The notes under the pieces: model-generated | Told to the model about the DNA's origin: nothing | The model's input: only the letters and a program-made list of their open reading frames with translations | The model's database searches: none | Origin: JAFGNB01 sp050304135 | Lineage (GTDB): Bacteria > Fibrobacterota > Chitinivibrionia > Chitinivibrionales > Chitinispirillaceae | Assembly (NCBI GenBank): GCA_050304135.1 | Contig: JBNLDC010000067.1 | Span: 90,646-154,645, forward strand | Length of the DNA: 64,000 bases | Direction of reading: 5' to 3' | Program-made: the position numbers and the translations under genes | Shown here: positions 1 to 9,895 of the stretch, in pieces | Layout: every line of letters begins with the position of its first letter | Position numbering within the stretch: the stretch's first letter is position 1

Positions 1-2
1 CT

Positions 3-203
3 CCCGAACCTTCCGACAGTGCCCCCGCCGTAACTGAATCACCGCTGCAGCAGGATGCGTCGCAACCGGCACCGGCAATGTCGGCAGAACAACCGGTGGA
101 TGGAACCACGCCCGCACCGGTTAATGATTCCACCGCAGCCGCAACCGGTGAAACGGAAAAAAAACCTGCGGCACCGGCGGACTCCACGACTGTCAAGCGG
201 TGA
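3..203 (+). CDS. C-terminal tail of an upstream protein (partial)
   Basis: The third forward frame is open from the window edge to a TGA at 201-203 and encodes 66 residues dominated by Pro, Ala, Thr, Ser and Gln, with a few acidic residues and a basic end (VKR). It looks like a disordered tail or linker of a longer protein whose body lies outside the window. No domain is visible, so no function is assigned. It is co-oriented with mreB, 254 bp away. Another open frame across the same bases has no supporting start and an implausible Arg/His/Gln-rich translation. Confidence 0.55.
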   Translation, partial: PEPSDSAPAVTESPLQQDASQPAPAMSAEQPVDGTTPAPVNDSTAAATGETEKKPAAPADSTTVKR

Positions 204-457
204 GCCGTGCACCGGTGCGAGGCGCACATCGGTTTTCGAGCAACAGGACTCTTCGGGAGCGCTTACCCCTGCAGGCAACGGTTATGAGCTGTATGCGGAA
301 GTGACTGTCACTGCAAACTATTCCTCCGGAACTTTGCATCTTTTATCTTTCAGTTGCAAGTATATTATTGTATCTTTAGGAGTTACATGGTACAATACAA
401 CTTCGGCGCGCCCGTCAGCCGGGCGGATGCGCCCTGAACCCTGTAAAGGTGAAGACT
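204..457 (+). promoter_or_regulatory. mreB leader with a small palindrome
   Basis: This is the intergenic region before the rod-shape operon. It contains a 13-bp palindrome at 300-312 (AGTGAC-T-GTCACT) that could be an operator, then an AT-rich stretch (about 345-400) where a promoter would be expected; TACAAT at 391-396 is a possible -10 with only a weak -35. The Shine-Dalgarno AAAGGTGA at 445-452 sets the mreB start. Promoter assignment is inference. Confidence 0.3.
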
Positions 458-1489
458 ATGGCATTCTCGTTTCTTTCGAATGATCTTGGTATCGATCTCG
501 GTACCGCAAATACGTTGGTATACGTGCGCGGCCGCGGGCTTCTTATCGATGAACCGTCGGTTGTTGCAATTGACAAAGCAACCAGGAGAGTCGTCGCGAT
601 AGGCCTGGAAGCAAAGCGGATGCTCGGGCGGACTCCCGGGGAAATTGAAGCCATCCGGCCGATGAAAGACGGTGTGATTGCCGACTTCGACCTTGTTGAA
701 CAAATGCTGAAATATTTCATCCGCAAAGTTCAGAAATACCGTTTTTATTTCCGTCCGCGGGCGGTGATCGGTGTTCCCTCGGGAATTACCGAAGTGGAGA
801 AACGCGCGGTAGTGGACAGTGCCGAAAGTGCCGGCGTCCGTGAGGTGCATCTGGTTGCCGAACCGATGGCATCGGCTATCGGTATGGGTATACCGGTCTA
901 TGAACCCTCCGGCAACATGGTAATCGACATCGGCGGCGGCACCGCTGAAATCGCCGTTCTCGCGCTCAACGGTATGGTCTGCGACATGTCGGTGCGCATC
1001 GGCGGCGACGAAATGGACGAGGCGATCGTCTCGTACCTTAAAAAAACCTATAATTTACTCGTGGGAGAGAGTACCGCCGAGCAGATAAAAATCCAGATCG
1101 GCTCAGCCTTTCCGCTCGAAGATGAACTTGAAATGGAGGTGAAGGGCCGCGATCTCGTTGCCGGTATTCCCAAAACGCTCCGTATCACCTCGACCGAAAT
1201 CCGCGACGCACTCAACGAACCAATTTCAACCATCATCGAGGCCGTTAAACAGGCACTTGAACAGACACCACCGGAACTTTCCGCCGATATTCTCGATAAG
1301 GGAATCATCATGACCGGCGGCAGCTCGCAGCTGCGCGGGCTTGACGAACGTCTCAGGCAGGAAACGAATCTTCCGGTCAATGTCATTGATGAACCACTGA
1401 CCTGTGTCGCCCGCGGATCACTGAAAATCATCGAAGATCTCGAACGGTATTCTCCGGTACTGATGCCGCTCGGCAGAAAAAACCGATAA
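458..1489 (+). CDS. mreB: Rod shape-determining actin-like protein MreB
   Basis: MreB polymerises under the inner membrane and directs lateral wall synthesis by the MreC/MreD/PBP2/RodA elongasome. The 343-residue product has the expected length and the actin-fold ATPase signatures: the N-terminal phosphate-1 loop DLGTANTLVY, the phosphate-2 motif DIGGGTAEIAVL near residue 155, and an adenosine motif MTGGSSQLRGLD near 285. A GTG three codons upstream (449) is possible, but AAAGGTGA is correctly spaced for the ATG at 458. It is first in a five-gene co-directional cluster, 93 bp from mreC. Confidence 0.97.
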   Translation: MAFSFLSNDLGIDLGTANTLVYVRGRGLLIDEPSVVAIDKATRRVVAIGLEAKRMLGRTPGEIEAIRPMKDGVIADFDLVEQMLKYFIRKVQKYRFYFRPRAVIGVPSGITEVEKRAVVDSAESAGVREVHLVAEPMASAIGMGIPVYEPSGNMVIDIGGGTAEIAVLALNGMVCDMSVRIGGDEMDEAIVSYLKKTYNLLVGESTAEQIKIQIGSAFPLEDELEMEVKGRDLVAGIPKTLRITSTEIRDALNEPISTIIEAVKQALEQTPPELSADILDKGIIMTGGSSQLRGLDERLRQETNLPVNVIDEPLTCVARGSLKIIEDLERYSPVLMPLGRKNR

Positions 1490-1582
1490 ACCGTTGCCGG
1501 CGTACCGTCACGAATTCGCCGGCGGAAAGCGGAACACCTTTGACCGTGGCGTAACACGGTTATACGCCGGATAAGAAGAGCG

Positions 1583-2419
1583 ATGCATTCGATTTTCACC
1601 CTCATTATCTCTCACCGCAGATTTTTCTCACTTGTTCTGACATCGCTTCTGAGCCTTCTGATGATAACTTCATCGCCGGTCAGGCAGGAGGAGACCCTCC
1701 GGTTTCTCTCGATGACCATATTTTTTCCGTTGCAGGTGGCATTGAGCCAGACGACAAAGATCAGCAACGTATTCAGTGAAAACCGCCATCTTAAAGCCGA
1801 GGTAGTGCGACTGAGCGCCGCCGTCGCTGAACTGCGTGAGGAGTCGCTTGAAAACAAGCGGTTGCGTAATATGCTTGATCTTGCCGACAACTTCGACTAC
1901 AACCTTCTTCCGGTACGGGTAATTGCTCAGGATCCCTCACCCGCACTACGGAGCATTGTCGTCACCGCCGGTAAAACCGACAGCATCGCCATGTGGATGC
2001 CGCTGGTCAATGAACGAGGAGTTGTCGGCAAAGTGGTACAGGTCATGCCGCGGATTAGCCTGGTGCAGCTGCTCCGGGATCCGTCAAACCGTACCGGGGT
2101 ACTGTTCCACCGGACACGGGCCACCGGGATTCTCGAAACTGAAAACGGCCATGATTTCTTTGTACAGTGCCGCAACCATGAACCGATTGAGGTGGGGGAT
2201 ACCATCGTCACTTCGGGTCTCGGCGGCATCTACCCGCGGGGGCTCACCGTCGGCCTGGTGAAAAAAATCCAGAAGGATCCCGACCCGCTCTTCAAACAGA
2301 TCGCCGTTGCACTCAGTGTTGATTTCAATCATATCGAGGAACTGTTCATTATGCGTCTTTCGCCGCAATGGTCCGCCTTCCGGAGCGAACTTGATTCAAT
2401 CGAGTTTGACAATGACTAG
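1583..2419 (+). CDS. mreC: Rod shape-determining protein MreC
   Basis: MreC is the periplasmic scaffold of the elongasome and activates PBP2. The 278-residue product has a short cytoplasmic start, one membrane segment at about 13-30, a coiled coil at about 60-100 rich in Glu, Arg and Leu, and the double beta-barrel domain, with conserved stretches such as NERGVVGKVVQV and VTSGLGGIYPRGLTVG. The C-terminal end overlaps the start of mreD by 8 bp, which suggests translational coupling. Nothing unusual for the family. Confidence 0.95.
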   Translation: MHSIFTLIISHRRFFSLVLTSLLSLLMITSSPVRQEETLRFLSMTIFFPLQVALSQTTKISNVFSENRHLKAEVVRLSAAVAELREESLENKRLRNMLDLADNFDYNLLPVRVIAQDPSPALRSIVVTAGKTDSIAMWMPLVNERGVVGKVVQVMPRISLVQLLRDPSNRTGVLFHRTRATGILETENGHDFFVQCRNHEPIEVGDTIVTSGLGGIYPRGLTVGLVKKIQKDPDPLFKQIAVALSVDFNHIEELFIMRLSPQWSAFRSELDSIEFDND

Positions 2420-2909
2420 TACACTGCTGCGCTGGACGGGCCTCTTTATTCTGGTCTACATTCTGCAGACCACTCTTATTCCGGTTATAACCGTCTTTGG
2501 TGTCCGGCCAGACCTCCTCATTGTCACGCTCTTTTTTCTGGCAGTAAAAAAGGGAGGCAGCGCAGCGGTATTCACCGGGTTTCTGATCGGCCTCGCTCAG
2601 GATTTTTATTCCCCGCAGATTCTGGGACAGAATGCACTGGCGAAATCGGTGATCGGTTATTTTGCGGGAATCTTCAACGAAAAAGTAATGCGGCTCGACC
2701 CGTTTATACAGTTAGTACTGCTGTTCACCTCATTCATCATTCACGACGCCATTTATTACACCGTTGAAATGGTACAGAATGGCACGCCACTGCAGACTGT
2801 CGGTACCCGCCTCATCACCACCACGATGCTGCGGGCCGTATACTCACTCTTTTTCGCCCTGATCCCGACTTTTCGGGAGCTACTATTTACATCAGATTAC
2901 AGACGGTAG
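2412..2909 (+). CDS. mreD: Rod shape-determining membrane protein MreD
   Basis: MreD is a small polytopic inner-membrane partner of MreC and PBP2. The ATG at 2412 lies inside the last codons of mreC and gives 165 residues with about five hydrophobic helices, the normal size for MreD. A longer open frame from 2307 would run through mreC coding sequence and is rejected. The family is recognised from size, hydrophobicity, position, and a pattern such as VFGVRPDLLIVTLFF near the N-terminus. Confidence 0.92.
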   Translation: MTSTLLRWTGLFILVYILQTTLIPVITVFGVRPDLLIVTLFFLAVKKGGSAAVFTGFLIGLAQDFYSPQILGQNALAKSVIGYFAGIFNEKVMRLDPFIQLVLLFTSFIIHDAIYYTVEMVQNGTPLQTVGTRLITTTMLRAVYSLFFALIPTFRELLFTSDYRR

Positions 2910-2916
2910 GCCGCCC

Positions 2917-4863
2917 ATGCCGTTCGGGACGATTCTTCAGGATGACCAGAACATCAGACGTTTCAAAAGCGTACTGCTTGTCGCGACAATCTCCCTGTTT
3001 ATTTTCGTGCTCATTGCAAGGCTTGTTTATGTTCAGGTAGTACTTGCGGATGAAAACATCCGACTCTCCAAAGAAAACGCGATGCGTCTGCGTATCATCA
3101 TTCCTCCACGGGGCCGGATTTTCGACCGTCACGGCAGAGTCCTCGCCCGCAACCGTCCCTCGTACTCGATCTGTGTCCTTCCTTACAAACTGCGCAACCG
3201 TAAAACGGTAATTTCCTCGCTCTGCTCGATTGCCGACAGCACCGGCACGACCGTCTTCGACAGCACCGAACTTGAAAAGCTCTTCCGTAAAGCATCCTAC
3301 CGGCGGTTCGATGCCACACGCCTGATGGAGGATGTTTCAATGGAACTCGTCAGTATTATCGAGGAGCACTCCATGGAACTTCCGGGAATCATCGTGGAAA
3401 CAGAATCCCGTCGTGAATACCCGCTCGGAAAAGCAGCTTTTCATGTACTTGGCTATATGAGTGAAATTCCCGAGCGACAGTTCGACAGTCTCAAGGAGAA
3501 GGGGTACTTTTACGGAGACCTTATCGGCAAATCGGGAATAGAGCGGCAGTGCGAATCGATTTTCCGGGGAGTTTACGGAAGAGAGTACATTGAGGTCAAT
3601 GCCTACGGCAAGAGCCTCGGCCCCATCAAGACGATTCCACGTATCGACCCGATCCCGGGCAATGACGTCAAACTCTCCATTGACGGTGCGCTGCAGGTGG
3701 CGGCCGAATTCGCATTCCCCGATTCACTCAAAGGGGCTCTGGTCGCACTCAATCCGCGCAGCGGTGAAGTACTTGCCATGTACAGTTCACCCTCGGTTGA
3801 CCCGAATATATTCTCGATGTCGTCGCTGCTGCGCAGTAAAAACTGGTCGGTTATCGCAACCGATTCGAACCTGCCGCTCAACAACCGCGCCATTGCCGGC
3901 ACCTATACTCCCGGTTCGACCTTCAAGCTCATCAGTGCCCTTACGGCTCTTGAGGAAGGGCACATGACCGGAAGTTCAAAAATGCCGGTACCCTGTACCG
4001 GCGGATACCGGATCGGTTCCCGGATCGCCCACTGCTGGAAACTCAGCGGTCATGGACGACTGACCCTTATCGGCGCAGTGCAGCAGTCGTGCAACATTTA
4101 CATGTACCAGTTGGGGTTGCGGTTCGGCGATAAAGTAATAAACCACTACGCATCGATGATGGGATTGGGAGCTCCTACCGGTATCGGCATTCCGGGAGAG
4201 CGCAGCGGGTGGCTCTCAGGCGAAGAGGCATACAACAAGCGGTTCGCCCGACGGGGCTGGAAGTGGACCACCGGACTGGTGCTTGATCTTGCCATCGGAC
4301 AGACACAGGTTGTCACCCCCATTCAGCTCGCACTCATGGTGGGCGGCCTTGGCAACAGTAACATGTTGTATACGCCGTTTCTTATTGAAGAGGAACGCAG
4401 CAACAGCGGAATGCTCATCAATCGTCATGATCTTCATGTTAAAAGAATTCTCTCCTTTGATTCGGCAACGGTCGCCACCATGCACGAAGCACTCGGCAGT
4501 GTCATCCGACCGGGAGGAACCGGCAGAAGAGCGGCGGTTCCCGGTGTGCCGGTGGGAGGGAAAACAGGAAGCGCTGAAAACCCGCAGGGCGATCGGACCC
4601 ATGCACTGTTCGTTGCCTGTGCGCCGATCGAAAATCCTGTTATCTCGATAGCTGTGGTCGCTGAAAATGCCGGTCATGGCGGCTCCGTAGCCGCACCGAT
4701 CGCCGGTGACGTACTGCGATACTTTTTTTCGGAAACGGAAGAAGGCAGAGAGGTTGTCCGGCAACTTGGAGTCGATTCAAGTACCACTGCACGACTGGCC
4801 AAACGCGTCAAACCGATTGTCGATGAAGTTCAACGCTACTATCCCCTGACAGAGGAACCATGA
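2917..4863 (+). CDS. mrdA: Penicillin-binding protein 2 (elongasome transpeptidase)
   Basis: This is the class B PBP that cross-links peptidoglycan during rod elongation together with RodA. The 648 residues contain an N-terminal anchor (about 18-40), the pedestal/dimerisation domain starting with PPRGRIFDRHGRVLA at 63-77, and a transpeptidase domain with all three active-site motifs: STFK (Ser334, Lys337), SCN (391-393) and KTG (549-551). It starts 7 bp after mreD, and its TGA overlaps the rodA ATG (ATGA at 4860-4863). Intact by every visible criterion. Confidence 0.96.
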   Translation: MPFGTILQDDQNIRRFKSVLLVATISLFIFVLIARLVYVQVVLADENIRLSKENAMRLRIIIPPRGRIFDRHGRVLARNRPSYSICVLPYKLRNRKTVISSLCSIADSTGTTVFDSTELEKLFRKASYRRFDATRLMEDVSMELVSIIEEHSMELPGIIVETESRREYPLGKAAFHVLGYMSEIPERQFDSLKEKGYFYGDLIGKSGIERQCESIFRGVYGREYIEVNAYGKSLGPIKTIPRIDPIPGNDVKLSIDGALQVAAEFAFPDSLKGALVALNPRSGEVLAMYSSPSVDPNIFSMSSLLRSKNWSVIATDSNLPLNNRAIAGTYTPGSTFKLISALTALEEGHMTGSSKMPVPCTGGYRIGSRIAHCWKLSGHGRLTLIGAVQQSCNIYMYQLGLRFGDKVINHYASMMGLGAPTGIGIPGERSGWLSGEEAYNKRFARRGWKWTTGLVLDLAIGQTQVVTPIQLALMVGGLGNSNMLYTPFLIEEERSNSGMLINRHDLHVKRILSFDSATVATMHEALGSVIRPGGTGRRAAVPGVPVGGKTGSAENPQGDRTHALFVACAPIENPVISIAVVAENAGHGGSVAAPIAGDVLRYFFSETEEGREVVRQLGVDSSTTARLAKRVKPIVDEVQRYYPLTEEP

Positions 4864-6137
4864 AGGAACTCAATAAAAAGGGCGGTTTCGATACCTCGCT
4901 GTTTCTGTCGGCGCTGGCACTCTGGACAATTGGCATATTTCTTGTCTACAGCGCCACCTATATTCACGAGAGCGGCCCGCTCGCCCACCTTTACCGCCAG
5001 CAGATTATCTGGGTGGTCATGGCGGTTATCATCATACTGGTGACCATCTCGATACCGGGCCGGTATCTGTACAACGGAGCCTACATATTTTACGGAATAT
5101 CACTGGTCATGCTGCTGCTGGCACTCGCCATGGGGATAAGTGCGAAAGGTGCGGAACGGTGGATAATGGTTGCCGGTGTCAAGGTACAGCCCTCGGAGTT
5201 CGCCAAAATAGGTCTGCTGCTCGCCCTGGCGCGGTATTTCTCTGAAAAATCGATTTCACTCTACCGGCTATCCAGTTTCACCGTCCCGGTGCTGCTGATC
5301 GGTGTTCCGTTCCTGATGGTGCTCAAGCAACCTGATCTGGGCACCGCAGGGGTGTTCTGCGCCATGGCACTGCCGATGTTCTTCTGGAGTGGCCTCGGGC
5401 TGCTTGATCTCTTTTTTCTACTCTCACCCATGCTCTCACTCGGGCTTTCCGGAATTCCGCTGATTCTCTCCTTTGCTGCGGAGCGAAGTACCGGCATCGG
5501 CGAATCGGTTCCCTGGGGATTTTTCTTCCTCTCACTCTGTGCGGTACTGTATTTCACCCGCCCTCCGATACTCATCATGATCGGTGTGATCATCGGGAAC
5601 CTGACCACCGCCACCATCACCACGATTGTATGGAATAACTTTCTCAAGGATTACCAGAAAATGCGGATCATCAGTTTCATTAATCCGCAGGCAGATCCAT
5701 TCGGTGCCGGCTATCAGGTTATCCAGTCAAAAGTGGCTGTCGGATCGGGGCACCTCTTCGGCAAAGGGTTTCTCAAGGGGACGCAGACCAAACTGTCGTT
5801 TCTTCCCGAACAACACACCGACTTCATATTCTCCGTACTGGGGGAACAATTCGGTCTGCTCGGCTGTACCTTCGTACTGCTGCTGTTTCTGTTTCTCATC
5901 GCCAAGTCGTACTCACTCACCCGCCACATCCGCAACCGGTATTTCAATCTGGTTATCGTAGGCGCGGCATCGATCATCGCTTTTCACACCTTTATCAATA
6001 TTGCCATGACGATCGGCATGATGCCGGTGACGGGAATTCCGCTGCCATTTCTGAGTTACGGTGGATCCTTTACCCTCACGGTGGCGATACTAATCGGGTT
6101 GATACTCAACAGCAGGATGTCGGCAGGCCGGGACTGA
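4860..6137 (+). CDS. rodA: Rod shape-determining glycosyltransferase RodA (SEDS)
   Basis: RodA is the SEDS-family peptidoglycan polymerase that pairs with PBP2. The 425-residue product is highly hydrophobic with about ten membrane helices and SEDS signatures: GAERWI near residue 98, QPSEFAKIGLLLALARYF at about 110-127, KQPDLGTAGV near 156, and the C-terminal GIPLPFLSYGGS. The start overlaps the mrdA stop by 4 bp. It is the last gene of the operon; the next gene is 268 bp away and unrelated. No strong intrinsic terminator is visible after it. Confidence 0.95.
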   Translation: MKELNKKGGFDTSLFLSALALWTIGIFLVYSATYIHESGPLAHLYRQQIIWVVMAVIIILVTISIPGRYLYNGAYIFYGISLVMLLLALAMGISAKGAERWIMVAGVKVQPSEFAKIGLLLALARYFSEKSISLYRLSSFTVPVLLIGVPFLMVLKQPDLGTAGVFCAMALPMFFWSGLGLLDLFFLLSPMLSLGLSGIPLILSFAAERSTGIGESVPWGFFFLSLCAVLYFTRPPILIMIGVIIGNLTTATITTIVWNNFLKDYQKMRIISFINPQADPFGAGYQVIQSKVAVGSGHLFGKGFLKGTQTKLSFLPEQHTDFIFSVLGEQFGLLGCTFVLLLFLFLIAKSYSLTRHIRNRYFNLVIVGAASIIAFHTFINIAMTIGMMPVTGIPLPFLSYGGSFTLTVAILIGLILNSRMSAGRD

Positions 6138-6405
6138 GATCTTCTCCCTTCCTGTTTCCTCCAACCTGCCGCACTCCCCTTTGTTCCACGGGTTCCTGCC
6201 CCATTCGATACTCGGTGTACAATGATGGTATATTTGATACAGTGAAAGCGTTTGAACCACCCCTTAGGATACCAATGTATCATACGAAAACGACGTACCA
6301 CCGGGAGTAGCTCCGATTCAATGTTGCCGTTTTCCGTTAGACCGGTACATTCAAACCACGTAAAATGCCCCCGTGCGTTCAACGAACATCAACGGAGAAT
6401 ACCCT

Positions 6406-7749
6406 TTGAAGACCAAAAGGAACCTTACCGGCGACCCGGTAGCGAAAGTCCTTATTGCAATGACACTGCCCATGATCGTGGGGATGCTCAGTACCGTCGC
6501 ATTCAACCTTGTGGACACATGGTATATCGGTAAACTGGGAACCACGGCACTAGCGGCAATGAGCTTTACGCTGCCGGTGGTCATGCTTCAGGGGGCAATA
6601 TCCATGGGCCTGGGTATCGGTGCCGCTTCGGTGATATCCCAGGCGATCGGAAAGCAGGATACCATATCGGTCAAACAGTTGACGACCAGTGCCCTGTTTC
6701 TTTCGGTATCACTGGTTACCGCGGTGGTAAGTGTCGGTCTCTTGACTATTGTGCCACTCTTCAGGATAATGGGAGCGAACGAATCGCTGCTTCCACTGAT
6801 AAAAGAGTATATGACGATCTGGTATTGCGGTGTTCCCTTTATCGTGATTCCCATGGTCGGAAACAATGCAATACGGGCGACCGGCAACACCACAATACCA
6901 AGCGCAATAATGCTGTTCGCCGTGGTATTGAATACCCTTCTCGACCCCCTGTTTATCTTCGGTATCGGACCGTTTCCGCAGTGGGGGCTCAAAGGTGCCG
7001 CAGTGGCTACCGTATTCTCACGGATGGCTTCATTATGTATCTCCCTTTACTTTCTTCACTTCAGGTTTGCCATGCTCACGGCCAGGTTCAGCACTTTTCG
7101 TTCCATTCTCGAAGCCTGGAAACGGATCCTATATATTGCTCTCCCGGCAGCGCTTACCCAGATACTCATGCCCTTTTCCATGGGGTTTCTGACGAGACTG
7201 GTAGCTACCTACGGGGAGAATGCGGTAGCTGCCCTGGGAGTTGCCAACCGGATCGAATTCTTTGCCTTCGCGCCACTCATGGCACTGGGTGCTGTATTCA
7301 TTCCCTTTACCGGCCAGAATCTTGGTGCGAAAAAATTTGACCGGATTACCGAGGGGTACCGTTTCGCCACCCGTTTTGCACTGCTGCTGGGAATAGCGGC
7401 CCTGGCACTGTTTCTACTGTTTAAAACCGGGATTGCGCACCTGTTCACCACAACACAGGAGGTGATCACTATTGTCGGTTTGTATCTCTCCATTGTCGCC
7501 ATCGGCTATGGCTTTCAGGGAATCACCGCGATCAGCAGCTCTTCCTTCAGTGCCTTGAACAGACCGCTGCAGGCGGCTGCCGTCAACCTTCTCCGCCTGG
7601 TGGTTTTTCTGATCCCGCTGGCACTTATCGGATCACATTTCTGGGGACTTCGCGGAATATTTGGCGCCATGTCCATAGCCTCGGTGGGTGCAGGATCCCT
7701 TGCGCGGATCTGGGTGATGCATACGGTTCGTTCGCTGACACTGAAGTGA
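6406..7749 (+). CDS. MATE family multidrug/Na+ antiporter
   Basis: This is a polytopic inner-membrane exporter of about 447 residues with roughly twelve helices in two related halves (6+6). It has typical MATE signatures near the N-terminus (TLPMIVGMLSTVAFNLVDTW) and GIGAASVISQAIG after the second helix. It probably exports cationic drugs or metabolites using an ion gradient; the substrate cannot be read from sequence. A GTG at 6373 is in frame, but GGAGA at 6394-6398 is well spaced for the TTG at 6406, giving an N-terminus of normal family length (KTKRNLTGDP). Confidence 0.9.
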   Translation: MKTKRNLTGDPVAKVLIAMTLPMIVGMLSTVAFNLVDTWYIGKLGTTALAAMSFTLPVVMLQGAISMGLGIGAASVISQAIGKQDTISVKQLTTSALFLSVSLVTAVVSVGLLTIVPLFRIMGANESLLPLIKEYMTIWYCGVPFIVIPMVGNNAIRATGNTTIPSAIMLFAVVLNTLLDPLFIFGIGPFPQWGLKGAAVATVFSRMASLCISLYFLHFRFAMLTARFSTFRSILEAWKRILYIALPAALTQILMPFSMGFLTRLVATYGENAVAALGVANRIEFFAFAPLMALGAVFIPFTGQNLGAKKFDRITEGYRFATRFALLLGIAALALFLLFKTGIAHLFTTTQEVITIVGLYLSIVAIGYGFQGITAISSSSFSALNRPLQAAAVNLLRLVVFLIPLALIGSHFWGLRGIFGAMSIASVGAGSLARIWVMHTVRSLTLK

Positions 7750-8125
7750 TTTCCGGAACTCAGGAATCAGAAAAATAGATGCAGTTTGTCCGGACCCCGC
7801 CGTTGAGTAGTCATCATCCCGATTGCAACAACAATGAAACCCCGCCATCAATACATAGTATCAGTTTCATACTATAATGCAGGAGTTCGGCATTCGGGAT
7901 TGATATCGGTATCGCCTTTTATTCGGGTCATTTTCGATTCCGATGCCCATCCCGACACAGATTATTTCAACCGGGAGTGTGCAAATTATCAGGAGCGTAT
8001 AATAAGAACGGGACCTGCATCTTCATACAGACCCCGTTCGTTTACTCTTTTTCTTACCGTATCCGGGAAACCGGTGCCTGAGGACTTGGCATTACCGGCA
8101 TTTCCCGAACATCATTTATAATCAA
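7750..8125. other. Intergenic region between MATE exporter and GH5 gene
   Basis: 376 bp between convergent genes. A 95-codon open frame (7834-8121, +) has no Shine-Dalgarno and no protein-like composition and is not called. The only structured element is the hairpin at 8006-8039, listed separately. Confidence 0.5.
8006..8055 (+). terminator. Probable terminator between convergent genes
   Basis: GAACGGG (8006-8012) pairs with CCCGTTC (8033-8039), with an inner CTG/CAG extension and a 10-nt loop. The + strand then continues into a T-rich stretch (8041-8053). It lies about 260 bp after the MATE gene and 75 bp from the GH5 stop, so it could end transcripts from either side. The T tract is interrupted, so confidence is moderate. 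Confidence 0.4.
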
Positions 8126-9895
8126 CTACTTTTTTGTCAGATACGCAATCTGTTTATACTGGTATTCTCCGGCCCTGAAAACAACCAGGCAGGGTCCGGC
8201 AGCAGCTGCCGTCTGTTTGCGGTCAATGGAATAGGTACCCGCAGCCTGCTGATGACTGACAATTTCTGACCGTAGACGGCCGTTGAGATTGTAAAGACGC
8301 AGCGAAACGTATCCCGCTTTGGGAAGTGAATAGGTAATTTTACCGCTGCTTGAAACAGCACAGCTGATGCTCCTTACTGCGGCAGCACGCTCCGCAGGTT
8401 GCACCGACATACCCGGATTTTCCGTTTCCGGAGAATCCCAGAGTTTAGCCAGCATGTCAAGCTTCCGGGAGTCGGTGGTGAGCCAGGTACCCCATCCACC
8501 TGAATTTGATATCGGATCGTAGGGCGAAGTGAAAATTCCGTATGTATCGGCTGATTCCGGGTTGATTGACCAGTAGAAGGAATCATAGATACCTTCCTTG
8601 ATCAGGTAGTTCACAAAGGCTTCCTGCCACTGGCGGTCGGTCGTTTTATCGGTGAGGTAACTGTAGCGTTTCTGATGACGGGTCTCTGATTTGTTCGGCC
8701 AGTCCATGTTACCACCGAATTCCCCAATACAGATTGCATACCCGAGGGCTTTCAGGTACCCGTAATGCTCATGCCATCCCATTGCCAGTTTATCCGGATC
8801 GATCACAATCTGACACTTCGCGTCACCAAAGGCATCTTCAATGAGACCGGCACACTCCGGCTGCGCATCAAGATCAGCGAACATCGGCTGGGTACATACG
8901 GCAGGACCGTAGCAATGCGGCGAGAACACCAGCTTGTTCCTCGGCATTTTGGGTGGATTAGATCCTGCTTCAAAAAGATTCTCGCCCCAGTTGGGATTGG
9001 TGGCCGGATTTCCGTGCGGGGTGTCGTTTTTCGAATCCGGAGTGCCGTCCTGATTGCCGTTCGAGCCCCCGATTCCCTGAGCGAAAATCAGAATGTGCGG
9101 ATTCACCGAGCTGATCGCCTCGTAGGCCTGATCGATCAATGAGCACCATTCGCTCCAACTGTAATCCCAGGGTTCGTTGAAAATGTCAATCCCCATGATG
9201 TTATCAACACCGATTTCATCCCCGAGCCCGGCCAGTGTCTTCAGATCAGCCAGCCACTTCGAGACATCGTATGCCTGAATGCGGGTAACACTGCTCGGGT
9301 TGTTGCTTGCGGCACAGGAACAATCCTCCCGGCTGAACTCATAATCTTCGCGGTTCGCATCTGTATAGGGAGGACGTGCATCGATACGGCCAGCTCGCCA
9401 GCCGACATAGTTGGAGCAGGAGTGCATATCCAGAAGAACGTAGAGCCCGGCATCGGCACAGGCTTTCACCACCTCCTTCAGGGCAGTATAAGCACCTTGA
9501 ACACGCACTTTCTCGGAATTTTTAAGGTTCGGGTTCCTCCCCTGCGGGTCATTGTCATCAAGCGTCTGCGGAGCAACAGGCATTCTTACACTGTTGAATC
9601 CAAGCCTTTTAATTTCAGCCGCATCCGAAGCAAGGGTACGGTTGCTCTCATTCCAGAAAACGTTGCCGATGTACATCTCCATCGGCGCGCCACCCGGATT
9701 TTTCTCATCGGAAGGAAGCTCACTCCGTCCTTCAAGGCCGAACCATGATCCGCCTTTAACCCGGAATGATGATCCATTAAGGGTAATGTGTCCCGTCTCA
9801 TCAACTGCCCACTCATTCGCAGCCTGCGTTGCCGTACCTATTAACAGTGTTGCCACCAGTCCGATCAAACGTACATTGCTTCTTCTACGGTTCAT
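8126..9895 (-). CDS. Secreted GH5 endoglucanase
   Basis: This is a cellulase-type glycoside hydrolase family 5 enzyme expected to cut internal beta-1,4-glucan bonds. The 589-residue precursor has a signal peptide (1-25, ending TQA), a (beta/alpha)8 catalytic domain (about 30-480) with acid/base Glu241 in FNEPW and nucleophile Glu392 in GEFGGN, and HCYGP (327-331) between them. A C-terminal module (about 510-589) with the pattern LRLYNLNGRL resembles T9SS type-A sorting domains. GGAGG eight bases upstream selects the ATG at 9895 over an upstream one at 9910. Several paired Cys in 160-360 suggest disulfides. No CBM was recognised. Confidence 0.93.
   Translation of the reverse strand: MNRRRSNVRLIGLVATLLIGTATQAANEWAVDETGHITLNGSSFRVKGGSWFGLEGRSELPSDEKNPGGAPMEMYIGNVFWNESNRTLASDAAEIKRLGFNSVRMPVAPQTLDDNDPQGRNPNLKNSEKVRVQGAYTALKEVVKACADAGLYVLLDMHSCSNYVGWRAGRIDARPPYTDANREDYEFSREDCSCAASNNPSSVTRIQAYDVSKWLADLKTLAGLGDEIGVDNIMGIDIFNEPWDYSWSEWCSLIDQAYEAISSVNPHILIFAQGIGGSNGNQDGTPDSKNDTPHGNPATNPNWGENLFEAGSNPPKMPRNKLVFSPHCYGPAVCTQPMFADLDAQPECAGLIEDAFGDAKCQIVIDPDKLAMGWHEHYGYLKALGYAICIGEFGGNMDWPNKSETRHQKRYSYLTDKTTDRQWQEAFVNYLIKEGIYDSFYWSINPESADTYGIFTSPYDPISNSGGWGTWLTTDSRKLDMLAKLWDSPETENPGMSVQPAERAAAVRSISCAVSSSGKITYSLPKAGYVSLRLYNLNGRLRSEIVSHQQAAGTYSIDRKQTAAAAGPCLVVFRAGEYQYKQIAYLTKK

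Noticed and set aside
55..483. 142-codon + frame across the window start and the mreB leader
   Set aside because: Translation is Arg/His/Gln/Pro-rich and unlike a protein; another frame there encodes the P/A/T-rich tail of the upstream gene, and the end overlaps the mreB start.
7834..8121. 95-codon + ORF between MATE and GH5
   Set aside because: No ribosome site, no domain, and it runs through a probable terminator hairpin.
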